In this document: positions 45,119-53,218 of the stretch, in pieces
Layout: every line of letters starts with the position of its first letter
Numbering within the stretch: the first letter of the stretch is position 1
Source of the DNA: Terricaulis silvestris
GTDB lineage: Bacteria > Pseudomonadota > Alphaproteobacteria > Caulobacterales > Aquidulcibacteraceae
Assembly: GCF_009792355.1 (NCBI RefSeq)
Contig: NZ_CP047045.1
Coordinates: 248,001 to 312,000, forward strand
Direction of reading: 5' to 3'
DNA: 64,000 nt
Notes under the pieces: model-generated
What the model was told of the DNA's origin: nothing
The model's database searches: none
Seen by the model: only the letters and a program-made list of their open reading frames with translations
Position numbers and translations under genes: made by a program

Positions 45119-45185
45119 TATGGACCGCCGGCGCCCTCGCCGGCATGCGTCGGCGCTGGTCGGCGAGGGCGCCGGCGGTCCATAT
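45118..45185. repeat. 68-bp palindromic element, ATATGGACCGCC family, copy 2
   Basis: The left arm 45118-45144 is identical over 27 bases to the arm of copy 1 at 41119-41145. The right arm 45161-45185 is the near-perfect inverse, with one mismatch near the inner end. The spacer is only 16 bases, so the whole element could form a long hairpin. It begins at the last base of the mccA stop codon in the same TAATATGG context as copy 1, and its end overlaps the stop of the convergent gene. Confidence 0.88.
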
Positions 45186-45847
45186 TAGCTCAGCGCGAAC
45201 TCAGCTTCCGCTGGCTCCGGATGCCGCTTCGCATCGCCAAAGCTCTCGTTCACATCCACCACCGCCAGCGCCGGCACGTTAGCGTTCGACGGCACGTTCG
45301 CGCCTGGTCCAATCCGCGCATTGGCGCCGATGAACGCATAGCTTCCAATCCGCACGCTACGCACAAGCACGCGCGAGCCGCCGCCGTCGGTCTTCTTGCG
45401 CACGTGCGCCGCAAGCTCCACCTCGCGCGCAAACACTACGCGATTGCCGATATCCATCATCGAGCGATCCAGCACATCCAACCGCACCGGCCATTCCACG
45501 CCATACCCGACGCGTGAACCCCACATCCGCAACCACATTGAATAGAATCCCGGAAACACGCGCAGCAGCGATTCCAGAAACGGCAGTGCGTCGTAGATTG
45601 CCTGAATATGATGCGACGCCAGCCACGGTGAGAATTTGCGCCCGTCAATGTTGGCGACGCCGACTTTGATCGCCGACCAGCGAAACACGACCCGCTGCAC
45701 AATTGGCGGCAAGAAATAGATCACGAACAGCACGAGCATCGCCGACCAGATCGTCGGCCATTGCGCAAACACGCCCAGCGCCGCGATCGACAGCACCGTC
45801 ATCAGCAACGGAAACCACGAGAATACCCGATCCCACGCCGTCATCAT
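45185..45847 (-). CDS. Membrane-anchored hexapeptide-repeat (left-handed beta-helix) protein, putative acyltransferase
   Basis: A 220-residue protein with two N-terminal hydrophobic segments (FPLLMTVLSIAALGVFAQWPTIWSAMLVLFVIYFLPPIVQRVVF). The C-terminal half has hexapeptide-like strands (MDIGNRVVFAREVELAAHV; VRIGSYAFIGANARIGPGANVP), the pattern of left-handed beta-helix acyltransferases. Such enzymes usually acetylate sugars; the trimeric fold and a membrane anchor are consistent with envelope glycan modification. No catalytic His can be identified with confidence. The end meets the palindromic element that follows mccA. Confidence 0.65.
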   Translation of the reverse strand: MMTAWDRVFSWFPLLMTVLSIAALGVFAQWPTIWSAMLVLFVIYFLPPIVQRVVFRWSAIKVGVANIDGRKFSPWLASHHIQAIYDALPFLESLLRVFPGFYSMWLRMWGSRVGYGVEWPVRLDVLDRSMMDIGNRVVFAREVELAAHVRKKTDGGGSRVLVRSVRIGSYAFIGANARIGPGANVPSNANVPALAVVDVNESFGDAKRHPEPAEAEFALS

Positions 45848-45852
45848 GGATG

Positions 45853-46320
45853 TCAGGCGCCCGGCGCGCGCTCGGCGCTCGCAATCAGTGCGGCCAGATC
45901 GTCAGCGCCGCGTGACGCGCGCAGCTTCTCGCGCATGTCGGCGCGACGCAAAAACCGCGACACGCGCGCCAACGCCTTCAAGTGATCGGCGCCGCGATCG
46001 GGTGGCGCGAACAGCATGAACACGAGGTCCGCAGGCCGACCATCAAGCGCTTCGAAATCCTGCGCCGGCTCAAGCCGCGCGAACGCGCCCACCGGCCGTG
46101 TCACGCCTGGCACTGGTCCGTGTGGAATGGCGACGCCTTCGCCCATGCCGGTGCCGGAGAGCCGTTCGCGGATCAGCACCGCGTCGAACGCCGCGCGCGG
46201 ATCGACGCCGGCGGATTTCGCCAGCGTTTCGGCAACGATCTGCAGCGCTTGCCGGCGTGATGTCACCAACAAGCGCGGCAGAATTGCTTCCGGCGCGATC
46301 AGATCGCTTAGTCCGCTCAT
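45853..46320 (-). CDS. ptsN: PTS IIA-like nitrogen-regulatory protein
   Basis: A 155-residue EIIA(Ntr) protein. The phosphoacceptor His67 is in GEGVAIPHGPVPG, and the start MSGLSDLIAPEAILPRL and LMFLLFAPPDRGADHLKALARVSRFLR-type C-terminal helix are characteristic. It receives phosphate through PtsP-NPr and adjusts nitrogen, potassium and stress responses. It follows hpf on the same strand, 52 bases downstream, as in the conserved rpoN-hpf-ptsN cluster; here rpoN lies 2.7 kb away. Confidence 0.92.
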   Translation of the reverse strand: MSGLSDLIAPEAILPRLLVTSRRQALQIVAETLAKSAGVDPRAAFDAVLIRERLSGTGMGEGVAIPHGPVPGVTRPVGAFARLEPAQDFEALDGRPADLVFMLFAPPDRGADHLKALARVSRFLRRADMREKLRASRGADDLAALIASAERAPGA

Positions 46321-46372
46321 TCTAACCCCTAGAGACGCCGCTCAAGCAGAAGCGGCGCCGCACTTCAATCTC

Positions 46373-46990
46373 TTATGCCCCGCCATTGAGGCGCCTCGCG
46401 GTTTGGCGCTCCGGCGCGATCCAGCCGATGTTTCCATCCGGACGCCTGTACACCACGTTCAGCGCGCCGTTGGAGGCGTTTCTGAACATGAGTGCTGGGC
46501 TGGATGAAAGATCGAGCTGCATCACGGCCATCGAGACGGTCATGGTGCGCACCGCAACTGTCGTTTCCGCGATCACCAGCGGCGGATCATCCGCCGGCGC
46601 CGACGCGTCGTCGGCATCATTTTCCTCTGCTGACGGCGCGAGCACATACGATGACGCATCCTCGGCGGGAAGAGGAGATTTGTGGTCGGCGTGGTGATTC
46701 CGCAGCCGGCGTTTGTAGCGCCGTACGCGCTTTTCCAGCTTGTCCATGGCGTCGCCGAACGCGCTGTGCGCGTCGCCGCCATGGCCTTCAGCTTGTAGGG
46801 AAATTCCTGACGGCAAGTGCACCGTGCAGTCGACTTCGATGCCGACACCGCCGCCATTCTTGCCCACTGTGACAACAGCATCGGTCGCGCGGCTAAAATA
46901 CTTTGCGACCCCGCTGGAAAGTTCGTCCTCTATTCGAGTTCGTAGCGCTTCGCCGACATCCATCTGCCGTCCGGCGATTTGTATGCGCAT
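46373..46990 (-). CDS. hpf: Long-form ribosome hibernation-promoting factor
   Basis: A 205-residue HPF. The N-terminal domain (MRIQIAGRQMDVGEALRTRIEDELSSGVAKYF to about residue 100) binds the 30S subunit. A Ser/Asp-rich linker follows, and the C-terminal dimerisation domain (about 145-205) contains LMFRNASNGALNVVYRRPDGNIGWI, so it can dimerise ribosomes into 100S particles. The ribosome site just upstream, AAGGAGG, lies in a tight palindrome (46992-47004). Neighbour ptsN is downstream. Confidence 0.94.
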   Translation of the reverse strand: MRIQIAGRQMDVGEALRTRIEDELSSGVAKYFSRATDAVVTVGKNGGGVGIEVDCTVHLPSGISLQAEGHGGDAHSAFGDAMDKLEKRVRRYKRRLRNHHADHKSPLPAEDASSYVLAPSAEENDADDASAPADDPPLVIAETTVAVRTMTVSMAVMQLDLSSSPALMFRNASNGALNVVYRRPDGNIGWIAPERQTARRLNGGA

Positions 46991-46991
46991 G

Positions 46992-47042
46992 AAGGAGCCT
47001 CCTTAGTGTTGCAGCACGGAGGGCTCTCGGGACCGGGTCCCG
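46992..47042 (-). promoter_or_regulatory. hpf leader with two short palindromes, one covering the ribosome-binding site
   Basis: Positions 46992-47004 form AAGGAG-C-CTCCTT, which contains the hpf Shine-Dalgarno sequence as read on the minus strand. Further upstream, 47028-47042 form CGGGACC-G-GGTCCCG. Both are self-complementary with a one-base centre. They may influence translation or be protein-binding sites; a role is inferred only from location. Confidence 0.4.
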
Positions 47043-47216
47043 CCCCCTGGGACGCCCCGATGCCTATGTATGAAACGTAGGCCCGAGGGTGGGGCCGGTC
47101 AACGCTTGGAACCCGGAAACGGCGCCAACGCACAAGTATTCGCCGCATCTGCGAACAACGCGCCTTTATCATGAGCAAAGCAGTCACCATATCCGGTTCG
47201 GATTCGGGGGAGAGGG

Positions 47217-48143
47217 ATGAGCGCCGAACAAAGCGTGCCGGCAAGTGCTGCCGCGCCAAACACATCTGCGTTGGATCTGATTGCCATCGTGTTCTGCACG
47301 TTGGCATGGGGCACGACGTGGTTTGTCATTACGCTTCAGTTCGGTGTCGTTGATTCGGTAGTCTCGGTTACGTATCGCTTCGCGCTAGCGGCTGTGCTCC
47401 TGCTTGCGTGGTGTGCGTTGCGCGGCGAGCGCATCATGCTGACGCGCGCGCAACACTTTGCGGCGCTCGGTGTCGGGATCTCGACCTTCACCATCAACTA
47501 CACGCTCGTCTATTGGGCTGAGGAGCGCGTGACGTCGGCCGTCGTTGCAGTGCTGTTCGCATCGATGGCGTTCGTCAATCTGATCGGCTTCCGCATTGCT
47601 TTCGGACAACGTTCGCCGTTGCTGGCGTGGGGCGCCGCGAGCCTTGGTATCGCCGGCGTCGCGCTGATGTCGTGGGAAGAACTCGCCGCTGCAAATTTTG
47701 GCGCGGAAGCCGTCATCGGAATCGTGATGACGCTGACAGGGGTGGCGGCCGCAGTGGTCGGCAATGTCTATGCGCGTCGCGGCGAATTGGCCGGCGCGGG
47801 CATCGCCGCTTCGACGGGCTGGGCGATGGGGTACGGAGCGGCGGCGCTCGCTGTGTTCGCGCTCATCACCGGCAAGACCTGGGCGTTCGAGCCGACCTGG
47901 CAATATGCGCTGTCGCTGCTCTATCTCGCCGTCATCGGCTCGGTGATCGCATTCCTGCTCTATTACGGGCTCGCCCGCCGGCGCGGCTATTCCACCGCAT
48001 CCTACATCTCCGCGATGGCGCCGCCCGTGGCGATGCTGGTGTCCGCCGTGTTCGAGAACAAGGTCTGGGGCCTGCTCGCCCTCGGCGGCATCGCGCTAGT
48101 GGTGATGGGCCAGCTCTTGCTGCTGCGCGTGAAGCGCGCTTAG
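47217..48143 (+). CDS. EamA/DMT-family transporter
   Basis: A 308-residue inner-membrane protein with ten helices arranged as two EamA repeats. The first repeat is LDLIAIVFCTLAWGTTWFVITLQ, with TYRFALAAVLLLAW, and the second VIGIVMTLTGVAAAVVGNVYARRG. The family includes amino-acid and metabolite exporters (RhaT/YdcZ superfamily); the substrate is unknown. The ATG at 47217 has GGGGAGAGGG upstream. It is divergent from hpf (226 bases) and its end overlaps the convergent DUF2785 gene by 4 bases. Confidence 0.88.
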   Translation: MSAEQSVPASAAAPNTSALDLIAIVFCTLAWGTTWFVITLQFGVVDSVVSVTYRFALAAVLLLAWCALRGERIMLTRAQHFAALGVGISTFTINYTLVYWAEERVTSAVVAVLFASMAFVNLIGFRIAFGQRSPLLAWGAASLGIAGVALMSWEELAAANFGAEAVIGIVMTLTGVAAAVVGNVYARRGELAGAGIAASTGWAMGYGAAALAVFALITGKTWAFEPTWQYALSLLYLAVIGSVIAFLLYYGLARRRGYSTASYISAMAPPVAMLVSAVFENKVWGLLALGGIALVVMGQLLLLRVKRA

Positions 48144-49054
48144 GGCAGGGCGCGGATCATCGCATTGGCGCCCGGCAACAGCGGCGCAAATGCCGCTTCG
48201 CCGCTGATGTCGACATTGGTGTAGATCACCGACGCGAACGCGCTGAGATTGTGTTTGCGCGCCAGCCCCGCATTGGTCGCGTACCAATTGCCGCTCCACG
48301 ACGCCTCATCGCCAGCAAGCTGTGTGAACCAAGCCGTCCACTCCGCTTCGGTGAATTCATTGCGCTGCGCCATGTAGAGGATCGGCCGCGCCAGTCGTTC
48401 GCTTTCGCCGTAAATGTAGAAGTGCCCATTCGGCGCTACTTGGCTAGCGATAGCGCCGCGAATCCGCTCCAGCTGCGCGCGATCTACGTTCGGATTGAGC
48501 ACCAGCTGCAGCATGAGGTCCGCCGCGTGCGCCGTGCCATGGCGCCAGCCCTCGCGCTCATCATAGCCACGATAATCGCGCACGCCTTCCAGATATGCGA
48601 CCGACGCGTCCACCAGCTGCGCGCGCTGCTCCGCCGTCAGCCACGCCTGCACGCGATCCGTGCGCGTTACCTCCGAAAGCACCAAAGCCGCGAACGGCCG
48701 CTGAAACCCACTCGCATCCGGCGCCGTCAGCTTCGCTTGCAGGTTCGCATTCAAAGCCGCCAGCGTCTCGTTGGTGAGCGTCCGCTGACGCATCCAAGCT
48801 TGCAGCCCTTCATACGCAATCCCATCCCGCACCGTCGGATCGGGATCGCCCACGCACTCGGCAAGCGCCAAGGCCAGCGCATTGCGTTGCGCGTCATCGG
48901 CAACGGTCCACCCCGCAGCCTTTAACGCATCAAGCTGCGCCCGATCATACCCAGCAGGCCGGCACGCAGCCATCTGCGGCGCCTCGGCAAGGTCAGGCGC
49001 GGTTGCACAAGCGGAAAGGGTGAGAAGGGCGGCCGCCAGCGACGCGTGTTTCAT
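48140..49054 (-). CDS. DUF2785-family lipoprotein
   Basis: A 304-residue protein with a lipoprotein signal (LTLSACATAP, Cys16). The body matches DUF2785 as I recall it: DPDPTVRDGIAYEGLQAWM, PFAALVLSEVTRTD, AYLEGVRDYRGYDEREGWRHGTAHAADLML and IYGESERLARPILYMAQ. The domain is all-helical and of unknown function. Cytoplasmic versions are more usual in my recollection, so the lipid anchor is worth noting. It is divergent from a small unknown gene, with 235 bases between the starts. Confidence 0.85.
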   Translation of the reverse strand: MKHASLAAALLTLSACATAPDLAEAPQMAACRPAGYDRAQLDALKAAGWTVADDAQRNALALALAECVGDPDPTVRDGIAYEGLQAWMRQRTLTNETLAALNANLQAKLTAPDASGFQRPFAALVLSEVTRTDRVQAWLTAEQRAQLVDASVAYLEGVRDYRGYDEREGWRHGTAHAADLMLQLVLNPNVDRAQLERIRGAIASQVAPNGHFYIYGESERLARPILYMAQRNEFTEAEWTAWFTQLAGDEASWSGNWYATNAGLARKHNLSAFASVIYTNVDISGEAAFAPLLPGANAMIRALP

Positions 49055-49108
49055 GCGGCAAACTCACCGCGTCACACGACGAACCGCAAAGCCGTTGCGA
49101 CGAACGGC

Positions 49109-49128
49109 TCAAATCTTTCGTGATTTGA
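49109..49128. promoter_or_regulatory. Inverted repeat in the DUF2785/unknown intergenic region
   Basis: TCAAATC-TTTCGT-GATTTGA is a 7-bp perfect inverted repeat lying 54 bases upstream of the lipoprotein start. The rest of the region 49055-49289 holds an AT-rich patch near 49218-49235 but no gene or other recognisable site. It could be an operator or a short hairpin. Confidence 0.35.
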
Positions 49129-49289
49129 CGACAAGGCGCAAGGCTGACGTCATCGAAAGGGTCAGCGCGTTGAATATCTGCCTAGCGACGACCGCCTAGC
49201 CGTCGGTGTCGGTTCGATTTTCGTATATTTAATGCCGTGCGAGTTCGGGAAATTCGACTTCGTGAGTTACACTGAGGTCGAGGTGAGTG

Positions 49290-49685
49290 ATGTGCACGTG
49301 TCCCCAGTGCCGTCCTGTGGCAGTTTACAACTGCTACGCCGGACCGTCGCGAGGATCTGAACTCGGATCGATTGCAACTCTACTCGCGGTCGCCGCGTCT
49401 CTCGCCACGATTTATGGCGTATTTTCTAATCGCGACCCGCAAGAGCCGCGAGTTCAGCGCGCCGATCAAACGGCGTATGCAGAGCAAACTGAATCAAACG
49501 CTGGACATCAGAAGCCGGAAAGCTGGCAAGGCCAGACCCCAGCTGCCGCCATAAACGGATGGCCTCAACATCAGACCGCGCCTCCGGTCCACTCCGGTGA
49601 TCAGTGGGATGGTCAAATGCCGCCAGAAGCAGCGCAGATTTTGGAACGCATGCAGACCCGCCCCATGGAGGAGTGGGTTCCCTAA
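49290..49685 (+). CDS. Small protein with Cys-rich N-terminus and one membrane helix, unknown
   Basis: A 131-residue protein. The N-terminus has CTCPQC and a further Cys in VYNCYAG, followed by one hydrophobic helix (LGSIATLLAVAASLATIYGVF). A long, polar, Gln/Pro-rich tail ends PPEAAQILERMQTRPMEEWVP. CxCxxC near the N-terminus could bind a metal, but I recognise no family. The ATG at 49290 has GAGGTCGAGGTG upstream and a GTG three bases earlier is an alternative. Its 3' end overlaps the rpoN stop by 4 bases. Confidence 0.5.
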   Translation: MCTCPQCRPVAVYNCYAGPSRGSELGSIATLLAVAASLATIYGVFSNRDPQEPRVQRADQTAYAEQTESNAGHQKPESWQGQTPAAAINGWPQHQTAPPVHSGDQWDGQMPPEAAQILERMQTRPMEEWVP

Positions 49686-51163
49686 AGCCCGTGCGCCAGC
49701 TTGCGCTTGCGTTCAACCGAACTCGGAATCCGCAGGCTCTCGCGATACTTCGCCACTGTGCGGCGCGCGATGTCGATGCCTTTTTCGCGCAGGATTTCCA
49801 CGATGCGGTCGTCGGAGAGAATTTCGCTCTCCGCTTCGCGATCGATCAGGCCTTTGATCTCGAAGCGCACAGCCTCGGCCGAGTGGCTCTCGCCGCCGTC
49901 GGATGAATTGATTGAGGCGGTGAAGAAGTACTTCAGCTCGAACACGCCGCGTGCGCAGGAGAGATACTTGTTCGAGGTCACACGGCTCACCGTGCTCTCG
50001 TGCATCTCGATCGCCGCCGCTACCGTCTTCAAATTCAGCGGCCGCAAATGCGCGACACCCTTATCGAAGAAGCCGTCCTGCTGGCGCACGATCTCGCGCG
50101 CCACCTTCAGGATCGTCCGCGCCCGCTGGTCCAAACTCTTCACCAGCCACGACGCGTTCGCCGCGCATTCGGTGAGGAATTGCTTGTCCTCTTCGCGCTT
50201 GGCCGTCTTCGACACCGTCGCGTAATAGCGCTGGTTCATCAGCACGCGCGGCATGGTGTCGGTGTTGAGTTCAACCAGCCAGGTCCCGTCCGGCGCCTGC
50301 TTGATGTAAACGTCCGGGGCAACCGACTGCACCGCGCCGCCGCCAAACCCTGCGCCTGGCTTCGGCGTTAGCGCGCGAATCTCAGCGACCATTTCCATCA
50401 GGTCGTCGCGATCGACTTCGCAGATATGCTGCAGCCGCTCGAAGTGGCCCTTGCCCAACAATTCCAGATTGCCGAGCAGCTTTTCCATCGCCGGATCGAA
50501 CCGCCCGCGATCCTTCAGCTGCAACGTCAGGCATTCCGCGATATCGCGCGCCATCACGCCGACTGGCTCAAAGCCTTGCATCACGCCGAGCACGCGCAGC
50601 ACATCGGCTTCGCCGCAAGCCATTTGCCGCGCCAGTTCGCGCATGTCGGCGCGCACGTAGCCCCAATCGTCCACCGCATCGATCAGCACGCCGCCGATCA
50701 AGCGTTCAACAGGGGAGAGGCCAGCTTGTGTCAGCTGCGCGTCGAGATGCTCAGCCAGCGTCAGGTCGTTCGCGAGCGTTTCTTCGATGCCCGGCAGATC
50801 GTCAAAGCCCTTGCCCGATCCCGCCTTCGACCAATCGGTCATCGGCGCGGCGCCCGCTTCGGATAATTCGTTGGCGCTCAGATCCGGCGCCATGTCGGCG
50901 ACGCTGACGTCGAGCGCCGCTTCCGCAGGCGCAACGCCGGTATCGAAATCGAGTTGCTGCGCATCGCCGCTATCGCTCGCGGGTTTCTGCGCTTCGGCAG
51001 AGCCTTCCTCGCGCTCCAGCAGCGGATTGCGCTCGAGTTCGCCTTCGACGAACTCCTGCAGCTCAACGTTTGAAAGTTGCAGCAGCTTGATCGCCTGCTG
51101 CAGTTGCGGCGTCATCACCAGGGCCTGGCCCTGGCGCATCTCTAGACGGGGAGTCATCGCCAC
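49682..51163 (-). CDS. rpoN: RNA polymerase sigma-54 factor
   Basis: A sigma-54 factor of 493 residues. Region I (MRQGQALVMTPQLQQAIKLLQLSNVELQEFVEGELERNPLLE) contacts activators, the central domain binds core polymerase, and near the C-terminus is the RpoN box ARRTVAKYRE, which reads the -24 element. Start is GTG at 51163, or ATG at 51157. It follows lptB by 13 bases. The expected downstream hpf-ptsN is displaced by an inserted transporter, a lipoprotein and a small gene. Confidence 0.95.
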   Translation of the reverse strand: MAMTPRLEMRQGQALVMTPQLQQAIKLLQLSNVELQEFVEGELERNPLLEREEGSAEAQKPASDSGDAQQLDFDTGVAPAEAALDVSVADMAPDLSANELSEAGAAPMTDWSKAGSGKGFDDLPGIEETLANDLTLAEHLDAQLTQAGLSPVERLIGGVLIDAVDDWGYVRADMRELARQMACGEADVLRVLGVMQGFEPVGVMARDIAECLTLQLKDRGRFDPAMEKLLGNLELLGKGHFERLQHICEVDRDDLMEMVAEIRALTPKPGAGFGGGAVQSVAPDVYIKQAPDGTWLVELNTDTMPRVLMNQRYYATVSKTAKREEDKQFLTECAANASWLVKSLDQRARTILKVAREIVRQQDGFFDKGVAHLRPLNLKTVAAAIEMHESTVSRVTSNKYLSCARGVFELKYFFTASINSSDGGESHSAEAVRFEIKGLIDREAESEILSDDRIVEILREKGIDIARRTVAKYRESLRIPSSVERKRKLAHGL

Positions 51164-51176
51164 CGCGGCCCCCGGA

Positions 51177-51944
51177 CTAGTGGTAGTCTTTGCCGAGATA
51201 CCTTTCGCGCACGACAGCGGACCCCATCACTTCGGACGGCGTGCCTTCGAACATCACTTCACCGTCGAACATGATCGATGCACGGTCCACGATCGTGAGC
51301 GTTTCGCGCACGTTGTGGTCAGTGATCAGAACGCCTAGCCCGCGCTGCTTCAGAAACAGCACAAGCTCGCGGATGTCGTTGATGGCGAGCGGGTCGATGC
51401 CTGCGAAAGGCTCGTCGAGCAGCATGAACGACGGACGCGTCGCCAAAGCCCGCGCAATTTCGACCCGGCGCCGCTCGCCGCCCGAGAGGGCGGAGGCCGG
51501 CGCATCTTTCAGATGATCGACGCGCAGTTCAGCGAGCAGCCCATCGACGATTTCGCGGCGCTTCGAGCGGTTACGCTCGGAAAGCTCCACGATCGACATG
51601 ACGTTCTGTTCGACGGTGAGACCACGGAAGATCGACGGCTCTTGTGGGAGATAGCCCACGCCAAGCCGCGCGCGTTGGTACATAGGCAGTGTTGTGACGT
51701 CCTGGCCGTCCAACAAGATTTGCCCCTGGTCCACGCGTACGAGCCCCGTAATCATATAGAAGCAGGTGGTTTTCCCTGCTCCGTTGGGGCCCAGCAAACC
51801 AACGACTTCGCCGCGATTGACGGTGACGGATACGTCCTTCACCACGCGGCGGCCGCGATAGGATTTCCCGATCGAAACCGCGCCTAGACCGCCTTGTGCG
51901 GTCTGGGCCTTGGCCGAACGGCTTGCAGCGCCCTCGGGGCTCAT
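51177..51944 (-). CDS. lptB: LPS export ABC transporter ATP-binding protein
   Basis: The cytoplasmic ATPase of the LptB2FG complex that extracts lipopolysaccharide from the inner membrane (255 residues). Walker A is GPNGAGKTT, the signature is LSGGERRRVEIARAL, and Walker B is FMLLDEPFAGIDP; ITDHNVRETL is the switch histidine region. The ATG at 51944 is used, with a GTG two codons upstream as alternative. Part of lptC-lptA-lptB-rpoN in the usual order. The lptFG permease genes are not in the window. Confidence 0.95.
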   Translation of the reverse strand: MSPEGAASRSAKAQTAQGGLGAVSIGKSYRGRRVVKDVSVTVNRGEVVGLLGPNGAGKTTCFYMITGLVRVDQGQILLDGQDVTTLPMYQRARLGVGYLPQEPSIFRGLTVEQNVMSIVELSERNRSKRREIVDGLLAELRVDHLKDAPASALSGGERRRVEIARALATRPSFMLLDEPFAGIDPLAINDIRELVLFLKQRGLGVLITDHNVRETLTIVDRASIMFDGEVMFEGTPSEVMGSAVVRERYLGKDYH

Positions 51945-51984
51945 ATGCACTCGCTGCGGCTAAGATTTCGTAACGATTGGCCGA

Positions 51985-52527
51985 TCACTGGGGCGATTGG
52001 CCCGAATTTTGCCCTTCGCTCGGGACGAACACCCCGCGCACCCGCTGGCCAGGCGTCGGCCGGATCACGGTGCGCCGATTGCCGATGTTCAAAACCAGCG
52101 TCTCGCCGCGAATGACGTTCTCATCCGACGCCACCACGACATTGCCCGTGAAGGTCACGCTGTCCTGGCTGACTTCATAAACCGCGCGGTTACCGCGAGC
52201 CGATTGCGCTGGGCGCACATAATAGACCTCGCCGGTCGCGATCATGCGCTCGATGTCGCCTGAACCCAGCCCGCCTTGTTGATTGGCGGCGGCTGTTGAG
52301 TTGGAGAAATAGAGCGTGATCTGATCGGCCCGCAGCCGCGCATCGTTCTGCACGATGTCCACATCGCCCGTGAGCAGCAGACGCCGCTCACCGTCGAAAT
52401 ACTCGAGATTGTCGGCCGAATACGAAACCGGCCCGCCGCTCTCACTGAGCTGCGCGTGTGCGGCCGGAGCTGCGAAGGCGACAGCCAAGAAGGCGCCGGC
52501 GGCGATTGCGAAGGCTGTTTGCCTCAT
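51985..52527 (-). CDS. lptA: LPS transport periplasmic protein LptA
   Basis: A 180-residue periplasmic bridge protein. It has a signal peptide (cleavage after AHA near residue 25) and then the OstA/LptA beta-jellyroll repeats (YFDGERRLLLTGDVDIVQNDARLRADQITLYFSN; SVTFTGNVVVASDENVIRGETLVLNIGNRR). LptA polymerises to carry LPS from LptC to the outer-membrane LptDE. Its start overlaps the lptC stop (ATGA). The tail GVFVPSEGQNSG is polar. It lies 40 bases upstream of lptB. Confidence 0.92.
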   Translation of the reverse strand: MRQTAFAIAAGAFLAVAFAAPAAHAQLSESGGPVSYSADNLEYFDGERRLLLTGDVDIVQNDARLRADQITLYFSNSTAAANQQGGLGSGDIERMIATGEVYYVRPAQSARGNRAVYEVSQDSVTFTGNVVVASDENVIRGETLVLNIGNRRTVIRPTPGQRVRGVFVPSEGQNSGQSPQ

Positions 52528-53168
52528 GGCGTCGGCTCCCCATTCTGTTGGCCGCGATCCGGAATCTGCCCGCGGACGCCACCGCGAAGCACTAAAGCAC
52601 GGTCGCTATCCCTCAATTCATAACTTTCGGCCTGCAGCACGCCAAGGGGTCCGGCGCCTGTGACGCCGCCCCGGCCAGTCAGGGTGCCCAAGTTCAGGTC
52701 CACGATCATGTTCGGGGTTGTGAACCGGTTGCCGCCAGCGTCGGAAAACAGCACCTCGCCGTCAAAAATCACGGTTTTGGCCTGCGGGTCATAGATCCCC
52801 CTGGGGGCAAGCATAATCGTTCCGGCGTCGGTCCGATACACAGGCGCAACCAGCTCGATCGGCTGGTTCTGCCCCACGGCCTGTTCGGCCACCTCCGCCG
52901 AGAGCTGGTAGGGTCCGCCGTTTTCGGTGCGGCCAATAAAGCGGGGATTAAGCATCCGGAGCGGCTCGCGGGCGTCATAGACGCCGGCATTGGCCCCGCC
53001 CTGGATGGCGTAGAGCGCCATGAACACGAACACCGCCGCGAACGAGGCCCCGGCGCCAGCCACGAAAAACCGGCGCAGCCCAGCGATCAGACGCGAGCGC
53101 CGGCGCGCTTTCTTCAGCGTCGCGGCGCGTTTGGGGTCCCAGTCAAAATCGGCGAAATGGCGGGTCAT
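52524..53168 (-). CDS. lptC: LPS export protein LptC
   Basis: A 214-residue single-pass inner-membrane protein. A basic N-terminus is followed by a membrane anchor (FFVAGAGASFAAVFVFMALYAI), and a periplasmic OstA-like domain (PRFIGRTENGGPYQLSAEVAEQ; GTIMLAPRGIYDPQAKTVIFDGEVLFSD; LGVLQAESYELRDSDRALVLRGGV) hands LPS from LptFG to LptA. It starts the lptC-lptA-lptB-rpoN run. The preceding gene on this strand ends 51 bases away and may share transcription. Confidence 0.9.
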   Translation of the reverse strand: MTRHFADFDWDPKRAATLKKARRRSRLIAGLRRFFVAGAGASFAAVFVFMALYAIQGGANAGVYDAREPLRMLNPRFIGRTENGGPYQLSAEVAEQAVGQNQPIELVAPVYRTDAGTIMLAPRGIYDPQAKTVIFDGEVLFSDAGGNRFTTPNMIVDLNLGTLTGRGGVTGAGPLGVLQAESYELRDSDRALVLRGGVRGQIPDRGQQNGEPTP

Positions 53169-53218
53169 TGTTCCGTTGCGCTTGTCGCGCGGGCGGGGGG
53201 CGGAAGCAAGGCGCTGGC

